DNA from: a virus
DNA length: 61,489 nucleotides
Strand: one strand, 5' to 3'
IMG/VR virus record: IMGVR_UViG_3300025070_000030
Location: 1-61,489 of that record
Part shown: piece by piece, positions 45,018-54,892 of the stretch
Layout: every line of letters begins with the position of its first letter
How positions within the stretch are numbered: the stretch's first letter is position 1
The notes under the pieces: model-generated
What the model was told of the DNA's origin: nothing
The model's input: only the letters and a program-made list of their open reading frames with translations
Database searches by the model: none
Made by a program: the position numbers and the translations under genes

Positions 45018-48000
45018 TTATATCTCCTCCACAGGATTTAATTCTTCGATTCTTTTTCTCTGTACTTCTTCTAGTCTTCTGTCGTCTTTTGTGACGATTT
45101 CGTCTTGTGACAGTATATTCTCTTCTCCTAGAATTTGTTCCAGTGTAGGAACTTCTCCACCGTTACGAATAATGTCACTCGCTACATAGTTTTGAATTCT
45201 CAAGTTAAACAGTTTTAAATCTTTGCGTGTGATTTCTTTTGGTCTGTTTAACATTTTTGACATGATTCTTGCAGCAACCCTATCGTTCAGTGCAAAAGAA
45301 ATTAACGACTGATTACGTTGCATCATAGTACGCACACTAACTTCAGTTGCGACGTAGATAGGACTAACCATTCCTCGTGCCAAGTTAAACACACGAGAGA
45401 ACACACTCTCCACAGACATGCCTTGCAGTTCAGGATTGGCCCTGAATCCCATGCCATTACCTATAGCAAAGTCAGCCCACTCTGATATGTTTTTCATTAT
45501 CTCAAAGTGTTCATCCCCCAAGACAGATCGCATTACCTTTGCGTGTCGTGGGGTGTTTACGTAGTCAATGAGTACGGATGAGTCTGCAATAACCTGTGCG
45601 GGTTCGTTTGCTACTATTTCTGTTTTCTTGCCTGATTTTATTTCAAGCCCACGAATATACATGTAAGCCATAGCAGAACGAACTTCTTTTTCGTTCATGC
45701 CCTGCGCTACAAAGCGTTGCACATGCCTATTAATACTATCCTCATTTGCGTTTTCAAACACAGTGTCAAAGAACTGTTTGGGGTTGTTAATTAGATTGTC
45801 ATATCCCCCCATTATCTTTAAAGTGTTGGCGGTAGCATCTACCTCTTGCTGTGCTGCAGTGCGTATTGCACTTTTGTTGTTGTTTAACGCTTCTTGTGTT
45901 TCTGTGTATGTTTTCCGTGTTACAGAATCGTGCTTTAGTAACTCGTCTAATTCTACAGAGAAATCTCGTATTTCAGGTAAAGCAAGATTACGAACTTCTA
46001 ACGGCCCTTCTGCACCATTTCGTGTAACCACTGATAAAGCCTCTTGCACTTGCAGTATTCTAGCTGCACGATCAAAGTCGTAGTCTTGACCCTCTCTTAA
46101 TCTTTGTATAGCCTCTGATTTTGATATGGGTCCAGTCTTTGCCCCTATGCCTATGGGGGTAGTCGCGTCCAATGCGTTGTTTAGCATTGATTGTGCTGAA
46201 TCCGCTACTTCTTTACCAATTAAAGTTTGTAGTAAACTTTGCATTGTGTCTGCAACTGCCCTCTGTTTACCATCTGACAAATCAAAACCGTAGCCTTTAA
46301 CGGCACCATCGTTCATGTACCCTGCGCCATACCAGTACATGATCCTATCTTTTTCGTCCATGATTTCTTTTAAAATCAAACCTCTTGCGGGGCCATCTGT
46401 TTCTTCTACAGCCTTTCGGGCAAGCACCGCTATATTTTTAAACGGTGCAATCGGTTTGTCAGCGGGTATACGGTAAAAATGACGACCTTCAGTTGGGTCA
46501 GCCGACTTGACATCTTTACGTGTTCTTCCGTTGAATACTTGACCAGCGTATCTACCCTTGTCTGAAGTTTCACCTATCAGTGTTTCATGGGTTTCTCTAG
46601 CTAGTTTTGCTAACCTAAGAAGTTCTCCAGAACTATCAGAAGCAGCGTATGCCTCATCAACTGCTTCTTTAAAAGTGTCATCTAATTCAGCTATGGTTTG
46701 ATTTTTAGCGGTTGCCTGATGATCCCTAAATGCACGATAGATATTCTCTGACTCTTCTACACTGGCTTTGAAGTAGTTGATTGAATCTGCTTGACCTTCT
46801 GCTGCTTCATCCATAAGATACAGGGCTAGGTCAGTATGATTCTTTATCTTGGGGTTATTCATCACAGCAAGATCAAATAGGTAAGGCAGGTCGTCTCCAT
46901 ACTCTTCTCGCAGCCCTCTCATTGCTGCAGATTCAAATGAAGCTTTTGCACGGGCACCGTTACCGGTGTTAAAAAACGATCCTGCTTGTCCAAGAAAAAA
47001 TGTAAACGGCTGGTCTTTAAATTCGTCAGTCTTGTTCATAAGGGTTTTAGCCATCACAGACAAGTCCACAGATATGCCCCTTTCGCCAGCATACGTGGTT
47101 ACATCCCCATATGCCTGACTGACCTTTGATCTGCGAACTCCCTCAGTTATATCAAATATCTTATCGGCAAGTACGTTTGCTTGTTTAAGAACTTCAGAAC
47201 CATCCAAAGTATTTCTGAATCTTTGTAGAGCAGCAGCCTGTAGTCTGCCGTTCTCTAAAATTTTAACTGCAACTTCTGCAGTAACTCTAGCTTGTTCAAC
47301 AGGATCACGTATGTCCTTTTCTGTAAGTTCCATCTTAAAAGAGACAATTCGTTTAAGTGTGTTTTCGTCTACCTCCCCTAGTTCATTCATGTACATATCA
47401 ACAAGACCGTCAGCCTGTTGTTTTTTAAGATTCAACTTCTCAAGACCATTAGTGGCTACGTTTTGTAGTTCAACCAACATGTTTTGCAGCATGTCATTTG
47501 AGTCCATGTCAATGCCAGCCTTTGTAACAAGGCTTTGTTGTAAGGTTTTAAGCAACGTGTCCAAACCCTTGTAGTTTTCTTCTTCCGCTGCTAACGATGC
47601 CATTAACTCGTCAAACTTACCAGCATTCCTTAAATCATCTGGTGCCAACCTTCTGCCATTCCTTGCTTGAATAGCAATGAGAGGGGCTATACCCGTAGCG
47701 TGGGCTAAAGACAGGTGCAGCGTGTTCATGTTTTTAGAAATCTCTGCATCAGAAAGGATAGGAGTTCCATCTTGTGATTTTAGATTTCTCATTGTGGTTT
47801 CGGCGTTTTCCATCACTTTGTTGTAACGCTGAATGGACTGAGTAAAACGAAGCTGATACTCCGGTTTCATTTGCTTGTACACGTTTGATAGTGTTTTAAA
47901 TGCTTCTACGTTTCTATCTGTTACGGCAATATCTGCCTCACTCATAATTTTACGCAGTTCTGCCTCGTCCCCTCTTGCAATAATTCCCGGAGTTACGTAA

Positions 48001-49883
48001 GGTATAAATGCAGCGTGTTGTAAAGTTTCAGCTATGTCTTGTGTTACTCCCGATGTAATTCTTTTAGCAATATTAGCACTTCCAAACAAAGCACCCCTAA
48101 CAACGGGTGGTGCGATCAGAGGGGAGACAAACATGGTCAAAGTTTCTGCAGTCTGTTGTTCCATACCAATTTTATCCCAGCTTAAAACTTGGGGAACATA
48201 ACCTACTGCAGTAGCTATAAGAACGTCGTCAGTTACCATGCTGCGTACGTATGGATTGTTAAACGCTGCAAGGCGTCCTCTTGATCCTCCCGCTCTTAGC
48301 TTGTACGCTGTGTAGCTTCCTTGCGTTGCTTTAAGTCCGTCTTTATCCTTTTTGATCTGATCCCTTGCAGCACGTTGTGCATCCAGAGAAGACGTTCCCG
48401 ACTTAATTATGGCTTCGTTTTTCTGTATTGATGACTTGTAAGCAGCAATCTGATCATCAAAATTTTCTAGGTTACTTAGGTGTTGATTCATCTGGGTGCC
48501 ACGATCCATAGCCCCTTTTCCCTTAAAACCAAATACCCCCAACGTACCTACTCCCAGAATAAACTGCGTAAATCTATTACGGGCTATGTTAATGCCTGTT
48601 GCAGCCTTATCCTTACTTATACTTGTCCAAACATCCCAGTCAGACATTTCAACGTACCTAGATGGGTCTGCATCTCGTGCGTTGTTAACTTCTCTAGCCA
48701 TTACGTTTCCACGACGCACTGCCCTAGCTGTAAGACCTAAAGTAAGCGGCACTTGACTACTTGCAAAAACAAGGGCTTTTTCGTTAGCCGCCAATTCGTT
48801 GTACGCCATGTCCATAAGATCAGACACTAATTCAAGAGAAAGTCCTCTGTCCCTCCTGACAGCAGTGCCGTCTTCGTTAAACTCTTGTACAACGTAAGCG
48901 TTACCAACACCATTTTCTTGTTCCGCTATAGCCTCATCGTAGTCATCGTCATTGGGGTTGACAAGTCTAAATACATCTTCCCTGTGCGCTTCGTCCCACA
49001 GGTCTTCACCGTGTTCTTGTATGAACTTGGCTTTGTACCACTTGTTGAAAGTTTGTCCTGCAGATTCAAGCAGTGCGGTCTTGTTTAGAGTTCCCTCGTA
49101 CCCTTTAATAAAGTCAGCCCAACTCGCCATACCCTCGCCAAAAGTCTTTTTAAACCTTTCACCGTATGTAGTGTCCATGCCGCCTTCTGAATCAAGGAAC
49201 TCCGCAGCTTCAACGCCAGCGTACGCAGCGTTAGTAACCATCGCTAAAAACGTAGGCATACGGGCTATGTCTCCGGGTATATTTCGGAATGCTTTACCGG
49301 CTTCGTCTATTAGTTCTCCAGTTTTAAAACTATCCAGTAGTATTTGTTTGCCAAGATAGTTTACTTCTTCAGGGGTGCCCTTGAGAGGCGTGAACAATTT
49401 AGCTACATTTTGTCTGTTTTTAATAGCAGCAAGAACAGGCTCTACCAGTTCTTCGGGTAAGTCTTGTAGTTCTTGAGGCAGAACAATCTTTTCGTATTGA
49501 GGCCCAGAAAACGGAACAGCCGACGCAAAGGGGTCTACCGTCTGGCGTTGTTGCATCTTCTTGTATTGATCAAATAGTTCCGCTTCATCTAATTTACCCC
49601 TGATGCTATTTATGTAGTCGGGCGTAATAAACGTATCACCTATCTTCGGTCCAACACCTGTCTGTTGTAATTCTTGTGCAGTTGTACTGGACATTATCTG
49701 CTGAAATTTTGCCTTTACCTCTTCGTCGGACGGTCCCAGTCTTTCCCCGTACTGTCTTTGAAGGTCTTCTTGGGCAAGTTTAGCAACGTCGATTGTCCGT
49801 CCACCGTAGTCAATAGTCTGGTCAAAACCAAACATAGGCTTGGGAGAATCAACTTCATTTGTAACAGTTTCAGTGGGCTGCAT
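45018..49883 (-). CDS. Very large internal virion protein (1621 residues)
   Basis: By position and size this is the counterpart of the largest ejectosome/internal core protein of podoviruses such as T7 gp16. It is predominantly helical, with several hydrophobic stretches (around 210-225, 470-490 and 590-640, for example FILGVGTLGVFGF and TMFVSPLIAPPVV) that could insert into the host envelope, and a C-terminal coiled, charged tail. No lysozyme or transglycosylase motif was found. It would be ejected with the DNA to form a conduit. The family is not identified by sequence. Confidence 0.75.
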   Translation of the reverse strand: MQPTETVTNEVDSPKPMFGFDQTIDYGGRTIDVAKLAQEDLQRQYGERLGPSDEEVKAKFQQIMSSTTAQELQQTGVGPKIGDTFITPDYINSIRGKLDEAELFDQYKKMQQRQTVDPFASAVPFSGPQYEKIVLPQELQDLPEELVEPVLAAIKNRQNVAKLFTPLKGTPEEVNYLGKQILLDSFKTGELIDEAGKAFRNIPGDIARMPTFLAMVTNAAYAGVEAAEFLDSEGGMDTTYGERFKKTFGEGMASWADFIKGYEGTLNKTALLESAGQTFNKWYKAKFIQEHGEDLWDEAHREDVFRLVNPNDDDYDEAIAEQENGVGNAYVVQEFNEDGTAVRRDRGLSLELVSDLMDMAYNELAANEKALVFASSQVPLTLGLTARAVRRGNVMAREVNNARDADPSRYVEMSDWDVWTSISKDKAATGINIARNRFTQFILGVGTLGVFGFKGKGAMDRGTQMNQHLSNLENFDDQIAAYKSSIQKNEAIIKSGTSSLDAQRAARDQIKKDKDGLKATQGSYTAYKLRAGGSRGRLAAFNNPYVRSMVTDDVLIATAVGYVPQVLSWDKIGMEQQTAETLTMFVSPLIAPPVVRGALFGSANIAKRITSGVTQDIAETLQHAAFIPYVTPGIIARGDEAELRKIMSEADIAVTDRNVEAFKTLSNVYKQMKPEYQLRFTQSIQRYNKVMENAETTMRNLKSQDGTPILSDAEISKNMNTLHLSLAHATGIAPLIAIQARNGRRLAPDDLRNAGKFDELMASLAAEEENYKGLDTLLKTLQQSLVTKAGIDMDSNDMLQNMLVELQNVATNGLEKLNLKKQQADGLVDMYMNELGEVDENTLKRIVSFKMELTEKDIRDPVEQARVTAEVAVKILENGRLQAAALQRFRNTLDGSEVLKQANVLADKIFDITEGVRRSKVSQAYGDVTTYAGERGISVDLSVMAKTLMNKTDEFKDQPFTFFLGQAGSFFNTGNGARAKASFESAAMRGLREEYGDDLPYLFDLAVMNNPKIKNHTDLALYLMDEAAEGQADSINYFKASVEESENIYRAFRDHQATAKNQTIAELDDTFKEAVDEAYAASDSSGELLRLAKLARETHETLIGETSDKGRYAGQVFNGRTRKDVKSADPTEGRHFYRIPADKPIAPFKNIAVLARKAVEETDGPARGLILKEIMDEKDRIMYWYGAGYMNDGAVKGYGFDLSDGKQRAVADTMQSLLQTLIGKEVADSAQSMLNNALDATTPIGIGAKTGPISKSEAIQRLREGQDYDFDRAARILQVQEALSVVTRNGAEGPLEVRNLALPEIRDFSVELDELLKHDSVTRKTYTETQEALNNNKSAIRTAAQQEVDATANTLKIMGGYDNLINNPKQFFDTVFENANEDSINRHVQRFVAQGMNEKEVRSAMAYMYIRGLEIKSGKKTEIVANEPAQVIADSSVLIDYVNTPRHAKVMRSVLGDEHFEIMKNISEWADFAIGNGMGFRANPELQGMSVESVFSRVFNLARGMVSPIYVATEVSVRTMMQRNQSLISFALNDRVAARIMSKMLNRPKEITRKDLKLFNLRIQNYVASDIIRNGGEVPTLEQILGEENILSQDEIVTKDDRRLEEVQRKRIEELNPVEEI

Positions 49884-49896
49884 TACCAGTAATTCC

Positions 49897-52320
49897 TTAC
49901 TTAATCTCGCGGTAGAAGGTTCGTTGTTGTCCGTTTACTTCTTTTACAACTTTACTAAATAGGCGGGGAGTTCCGTCGCCTTTCGAAAGATTATAGAACG
50001 CAGTGTAACCTCCCGACGTAAATGGTTTGTATCGTGCAAATTTTGTGGCGGGTATCAAATCATCGTCAGGCTGTGCAACAGCAGTGGCAGCGGCAGCAGG
50101 GCTAGCGAAACTACCGCTTGTATCTGCGGGCATTTCATTAGATTGTGTTGCTGATAAATTGCCTCGTTCATCAGGAAGCAACGCACCTGCAGCATCCGTG
50201 GTGGCTGCGGCTGATTGCGAAGACGGCGGCATATTGACTGCCCCCGCGCTTCCTGACATTTGTTGTCCGGAAACTTCATCAGGCTGTGCTTCTGGAATTA
50301 CTTCTGACATAGACTGATTGTAAGCCTCCATAAAATCTTCTGGAGTTACAACAGTTGGGTTGTTATCTTCTCCGATCATGTAGTATACTCTGCTACCTGC
50401 CGGTCCCATCTGATAGTATTTCACACCATTCACTGTAATTGTAGGGGTTTCATTCACAAAATCGTCTGCAGTCATAGCTTGTCCAGATTCTTGTGTTTGA
50501 ACTTCCATACCCGCTATAGACTGCATGTACATATTTCTAGCCTTGCGGGCTTGTTTGTCTGCAGCTAAAAATCTACGATCTTCACGGTTAATTACTCCAG
50601 TAGCCATTCCGTTTGTTGTAATTCTATCAATTACTGCAAGACTTCTATCTTGGTTATCAATAGTTCGTATCACTTCCTCAATCGCTCTAAGCTGGCCTTC
50701 TCTTGTGGTGGCACCAAATCCTCTAATCTTGTTTAAGTTACGCTGGATGTCAGCATCAGACAAACGACCCTGATCGTCTTCTGCACGGGCTAGGTCGGCA
50801 GCGATAATGTAGGCTAGTGCATCAGTAGCAGATATTAATGTTCCCGGAGTCCAGTCTGCGTTGCGCTTCTTTTGATCCGCTTCAATAAAAGCATCCATAC
50901 CATTGCCTTCGTACTCATCATCTGTAAATCCAATCAAGTTGGAAATTTGATCTATCTTACCTGTTTCTCCAAATATGGAATCTACAATACGAACAATCTG
51001 CTCTAAAACAGAGTCTTTTGTAACGGGCAATTCTTCTACCAGTGCTTTGTAGCGGGCAAGTTTTGTTTTTGCACCAGTTACACCAGACAGCTTTGTTTGG
51101 AATTTGGCGTAAGTTATACCAATAAGATTTTCAAATTGCTTTTTAAAGTCTTCGCCTTTTCCTATGGTCACTTCTGGATTGATTCCTGCATCAATCATAT
51201 CTCGTTCAGAACCACTCATGGCTAGTGGTTGAAATGCCATGAACACATTTGCTTGGGAATACACGTCATCTTTGAGTGCAGGACTAGTAGCTATGTATCG
51301 TCCTTGAGCGAGTATATCTTCTCCAGTTCTTGCGTTTCCTTTTGCTGCCCCTAGTTCTGCCAAGTCAGCTACAACATTCAGACTTGTTGTAAAGTCTTCA
51401 ACAGTGTTATACTTTTGAGAGAAGTTAAATATAAACTGACCAGTATCCATGCCCTGAAGTGCAGCGGCTTCACCTACTTTGCCCCAACGAACTTCGTCCA
51501 TGCCCTCAAGGTCTGTCCACAAAAAGGGAAGCATATCGTCCTTTGTATATCTAATAGCCTCTCCATCCGGGCGTGTAGCGTCAGCAAACAACGAACCAGA
51601 GAGAGGAATCAAAGCTTCGTTCTTTAGATTGTCTGAACCCCTGTCTTCCATTATTCCTTTAGTGGCATCCCACTGCTGCTGATACTGGGCAGTTTTGCTA
51701 ATGCTAAAGAAATTGTTAAAGTAATCGTTGTATCCGGGAAGTTCTTTTACGCTTACGTTGTAAGGCATGTCACCTTTAACATTTGATGAGGCGTAACGAA
51801 GCGCACCCTTGCCCAAGTTAACCATCTTATTACGTGCTTCCATAAACAAGCCCGGATTATCTCTAAAATGGTCGTTAAATTTTTGACCGTTATTAATCCT
51901 GTAGTTGTTTAAAGCTTCATACAACATAGATGATCCACGATTGGTACCTTCGTAGTCAGAATACTTTTCGGGAACAGGGATTTTCAAACCAAAGAAATCT
52001 GTTTGATACACGTCTTCTGCAGCGGCAGTTGAAAGGGTAGAAAGAACACCGGTAAAGTCTACGTTAACACGCTCTGCAGCTTGTCCAAAAATGTTAATGC
52101 GTTCACGATCATCCATCTTGCCCTGTGCGGCTTTTATCATGTCCCCTATTTTATCAGCGTTAGCCTTGTTAAAGTTTTTGTTTCCCACAGCGGCTTCAGC
52201 AATTATAGTGTTAAGTGCATCAAGCTTTTCTTGTTCGCCCAGACGCATTGCCTTTTCTTCTTGTATGTTTCGTGTGAAACCCTGCACTAGACCAGTGGCA
52301 AGTGAAATACCAATACCCAT
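49897..52320 (-). CDS. Large internal virion protein (807 residues)
   Basis: The N-terminus (MGIGISLATGLVQGFTRNIQ) is a short amphipathic/hydrophobic segment, followed by long helical regions and a Ser/Ala/Gln-rich low-complexity part (about 665-765). The C-terminus ends YFYREIK-like with GGYTAFYNLSKGDGTPRLFS. Its place in front of the 1621-residue gene corresponds to T7 gp15. It is a probable ejectosome component. Identity rests on size, order and helical nature. Confidence 0.72.
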   Translation of the reverse strand: MGIGISLATGLVQGFTRNIQEEKAMRLGEQEKLDALNTIIAEAAVGNKNFNKANADKIGDMIKAAQGKMDDRERINIFGQAAERVNVDFTGVLSTLSTAAAEDVYQTDFFGLKIPVPEKYSDYEGTNRGSSMLYEALNNYRINNGQKFNDHFRDNPGLFMEARNKMVNLGKGALRYASSNVKGDMPYNVSVKELPGYNDYFNNFFSISKTAQYQQQWDATKGIMEDRGSDNLKNEALIPLSGSLFADATRPDGEAIRYTKDDMLPFLWTDLEGMDEVRWGKVGEAAALQGMDTGQFIFNFSQKYNTVEDFTTSLNVVADLAELGAAKGNARTGEDILAQGRYIATSPALKDDVYSQANVFMAFQPLAMSGSERDMIDAGINPEVTIGKGEDFKKQFENLIGITYAKFQTKLSGVTGAKTKLARYKALVEELPVTKDSVLEQIVRIVDSIFGETGKIDQISNLIGFTDDEYEGNGMDAFIEADQKKRNADWTPGTLISATDALAYIIAADLARAEDDQGRLSDADIQRNLNKIRGFGATTREGQLRAIEEVIRTIDNQDRSLAVIDRITTNGMATGVINREDRRFLAADKQARKARNMYMQSIAGMEVQTQESGQAMTADDFVNETPTITVNGVKYYQMGPAGSRVYYMIGEDNNPTVVTPEDFMEAYNQSMSEVIPEAQPDEVSGQQMSGSAGAVNMPPSSQSAAATTDAAGALLPDERGNLSATQSNEMPADTSGSFASPAAAATAVAQPDDDLIPATKFARYKPFTSGGYTAFYNLSKGDGTPRLFSKVVKEVNGQQRTFYREIK

Positions 52321-52323
52321 CGT

Positions 52324-52878
52324 TTACTCCTCCATCTGGCCTTGCATGTTCATAAAGTTATCTTCTGTTGGGGGTGTAGGGGCGTTGCCCTGCCGGATAC
52401 CCTTGTTCAGTGCTTCTGCTACGTATGTAAACATGGCGGGATTGTTTTCAGCCATCATGTTAAAGAACGTCTGATCATCCATCTCGTCTTCGGTCAGTGC
52501 GTCTTCGTTTTCAAACATACGGTACGGCACGTCGTTTTCTTCAGCCATGTTAGCTATGTACATGGCAAGTGGTCCCTTGATAAGCAAACCCACGTCGGGC
52601 ATAAACTGTCCGTCCTGAAAGGCTTGGAAAATGTACCCCTCCACAAGAGCCTCAACAGATGCGCCAACCATCAACAGCTTCAGCATTTCTTCACGAGTCT
52701 GTTTGATTTCAAGGGAGTCGATTGCAGAACGTAGTGCAGCTTCAGGATTAACCTCACGAGGAGGTTGACCCCACGGCCACCGTTCGTTGTCGCTTATCAA
52801 ACCGTATCCCGGAGGAGCGGTTGCAAACGGGTCTTTTGCTTCAATGCTTCCCGGTGCGGGCATCATCTCTTCAGCCAT
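52324..52878 (-). CDS. Acidic structural-module protein
   Basis: The 184-residue protein begins MAEEMMPAPGSIEAKDPFAT and has a helical middle (AALRSAIDSLEIKQTREEML, LVEGYIFQAFQDGQFMPDVG) and an acidic C-terminal half. Similar proteins with the VEGYIFQAFQDG block occur between internal virion genes of marine podoviruses, from memory. It lies three bases before the 807-residue gene. Function unknown, probably virion. Confidence 0.65.
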   Translation of the reverse strand: MAEEMMPAPGSIEAKDPFATAPPGYGLISDNERWPWGQPPREVNPEAALRSAIDSLEIKQTREEMLKLLMVGASVEALVEGYIFQAFQDGQFMPDVGLLIKGPLAMYIANMAEENDVPYRMFENEDALTEDEMDDQTFFNMMAENNPAMFTYVAEALNKGIRQGNAPTPPTEDNFMNMQGQMEE

Positions 52879-52882
52879 GCTG

Positions 52883-53278
52883 TTACACCTCTGTCATTCT
52901 TGTTTTAGGTTGTCCGCCCTTTGCCGTAAAGTTTACGTTAGCGTACTTTGAAAACATGTCTATTACTTGCTGATTGCGGGCGTTTTGTACAAGGTTCATC
53001 ATTGCGCTGTCTAAGCGGGGATCACTCTGCATCAAGCGTTGTATTGGTTGCAGTTGGGGAGTGCTTGCCGTAGCTGCACGTGATCCAGATGCTAGTTGTG
53101 ATGCTGTTCTAGGTTGTATTGGTGCTGGTGATCTGCCAAATTTTTGATTACCTTTTTTGCCAGACTCCAAAAAGGACTGTGCAAGCTGGCTTGTAGTTGC
53201 GGGGTTGACGCTTCCACTTGACATGTATTGTATGCCCGCCATAGCTGCGATTGGAAGTAAAGATGAGAGTAATTTCAT
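52883..53278 (-). CDS. Small protein with hydrophobic N-terminus, virion module
   Basis: A 131-residue protein with a hydrophobic start (MKLLSSLLPIAAMAGIQYM), which may be a signal or membrane-insertion segment, a Ser/Thr/Gln/Ala-rich middle and a helical C-terminus (DSAMMNLVQNARNQQVIDMF). It lies between internal virion genes and may be a small ejected protein. Confidence 0.62.
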   Translation of the reverse strand: MKLLSSLLPIAAMAGIQYMSSGSVNPATTSQLAQSFLESGKKGNQKFGRSPAPIQPRTASQLASGSRAATASTPQLQPIQRLMQSDPRLDSAMMNLVQNARNQQVIDMFSKYANVNFTAKGGQPKTRMTEV

Positions 53279-53287
53279 TTGTTTTTC

Positions 53288-54682
53288 CTACTCGTTACTA
53301 CCGGTATTTTGATTTGTTCCGCTGCCAGCCATCCAAGCAGCCACCCAGTTGCCGATACCCAGCGCAAGGTCGTTCTTTTGCTGATCGTTGTACAACTCTT
53401 TGGTATTGGCAAACTCCATAGCCATAATGCCGACTTCGTGTTGCCGCTGCATGTACGATTCCGTCTTTTGAAAGTTCCACGCTGCGTTGTCACGGTATTT
53501 TTGCCACAGATTGTTTAGTGCGTTTTGGCTGGCGTTGAATTGATTTGCTACGTTGATACGGTTTGTTTCGTTTTGAATTGCCGTAGCTGCAGTGTTGACT
53601 TGCCGTCTCCACTGTACGTTTGATTGATCCACAGCAAACTGCATGTTAGCGTTGAACTTTTCGCGGTTGTCGCGCATGGCTGCGTTGAACTGCTGTTGTG
53701 CGTTTACTTCGCCCGCGTTAAACTGTGCTGTTGCTGCTTCACGATTTTTGTTAGCAGTCTCAACCTGTGATCCCAAATTTGCAAAGAACTCTTCTACCTG
53801 CAACTCGTTCTTGGCGTTAAACTGCTGACGGGCGTTGTCCTCTGCAGCGTCTTTGAACATGGCCTGTGTCAGTGCGTTGTACGACAGGGTGGCCCCTTGC
53901 TGACGAGCATCAAGATTCTTTGTTTCAGTGGCAAGAAGCATCTGGGCATTTGTTACCGCGCCCTGCAGTCGTGCAGACAGGTTTGCTTTGTCCATGCCAG
54001 CAACTACGGCGGCGTTAGCTAAAGCTGTTTGCTGTTGATTGTTGAGGTTTTGAAGTTGGATTGTTGCGTATTTGTTTGCATCTTGACTAGCAATTACGAT
54101 ACCAGACTCCATGACAGCCTGTGTCATTGCGGCTGCAGCCATTGACGATGCACCCAATCCTCGCGCTTGCATCACACCGGCTACTTTACGAACTGCAGGT
54201 GCAGCCCACGCTGGCATAGGCTTACCCTCTTCGATGCTACCTAGCAATTCACCCAGTTGATACTGAACTGTGGCTCGTTGGTCTAGTTCTTGTGTCGCGG
54301 CTGTAGCCTGTGATCCTGCAGATACGGTGCCCTCAACCTGTGAAATATCTATCTGTGGGCGACGAGCGTCTTCTATTTGTGCCGCTGTCATGTCGGTAAC
54401 GTCGGGGGCTATCTGCGTCGTAGTGGCAACTTGTCCCAGTGTAGGATCAGTAGGAACAGTAGGAACTGGAGCAGCTAATCCCGTAATATTTGCAGTAGAT
54501 GTACCAGCCAAAGGAGTTGCAGATGTAAGTGTGGTGTCTGCGCTGGGGACTAACAACTCACCTTCTTTTACAGTGGGAGTAACTGCAGTAAGCTTGGGAA
54601 CTCCTGTGTCTTCTCCCGCAGCCATTTCTCCTACTTGATTTAGCAGGTCTGCATCACTTGAAATTTTGGTAGCATCCGCCAT
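53288..54682 (-). CDS. Ala/Gln/Asn-rich internal virion protein (gp14-like)
   Basis: The 464-residue protein has an N-terminal Thr/Pro/Val-rich region (to ~100), then a long helical part rich in Ala, Gln and Asn (LQNLNNQQQTALANAAVVAG, and NAKNELQVEEFFANLGSQVE). The C-terminal WNFQKTESYMQRQHEVGIMA block ends in a hydrophobic IGNWVAAWMAGSG. Such proteins in podoviruses are the first ejected internal proteins and form an outer-membrane channel. The assignment is by order and composition. Confidence 0.68.
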   Translation of the reverse strand: MADATKISSDADLLNQVGEMAAGEDTGVPKLTAVTPTVKEGELLVPSADTTLTSATPLAGTSTANITGLAAPVPTVPTDPTLGQVATTTQIAPDVTDMTAAQIEDARRPQIDISQVEGTVSAGSQATAATQELDQRATVQYQLGELLGSIEEGKPMPAWAAPAVRKVAGVMQARGLGASSMAAAAMTQAVMESGIVIASQDANKYATIQLQNLNNQQQTALANAAVVAGMDKANLSARLQGAVTNAQMLLATETKNLDARQQGATLSYNALTQAMFKDAAEDNARQQFNAKNELQVEEFFANLGSQVETANKNREAATAQFNAGEVNAQQQFNAAMRDNREKFNANMQFAVDQSNVQWRRQVNTAATAIQNETNRINVANQFNASQNALNNLWQKYRDNAAWNFQKTESYMQRQHEVGIMAMEFANTKELYNDQQKNDLALGIGNWVAAWMAGSGTNQNTGSNE

Positions 54683-54685
54683 TAT

Positions 54686-54892
54686 CTATCCTAACTTCAT
54701 TACAACTGTAATAATCATAGCCACTACACCTATCGTAGACGCCATAATCAACGCCTCAAGACGCCACATGCGCTTATCCAAGTTGTCTAGCTTGCCGTTT
54801 ACCAACTCACGAAACATGGCGCACTCTTTTTCATGTGCGTCTAGTTCCATCTGTACCTTGAGTGCTGGCTCTACTTGCTGGGTCATTTTCAT
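54686..54892 (-). CDS. XhlA-like protein with C-terminal TM helix
   Basis: Sixty-eight residues: MELDAHEKECAMFRELVNGK, a coiled helix with DKRMWRLEAL, then a TM helix (about 46-66, ASTIGVVAMIITVV). It shares the D.HE..C and R-x-E then TM pattern with 1391..1561. In both the gene lies just downstream of a MAYLGKSP-type fibre or its 81-residue partner, so the synteny is conserved between the two branches. Its ATG overlaps the fibre stop as TAATG. It may be lysis- or membrane-associated. Confidence 0.75.
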   Translation of the reverse strand: MKMTQQVEPALKVQMELDAHEKECAMFRELVNGKLDNLDKRMWRLEALIMASTIGVVAMIITVVMKLG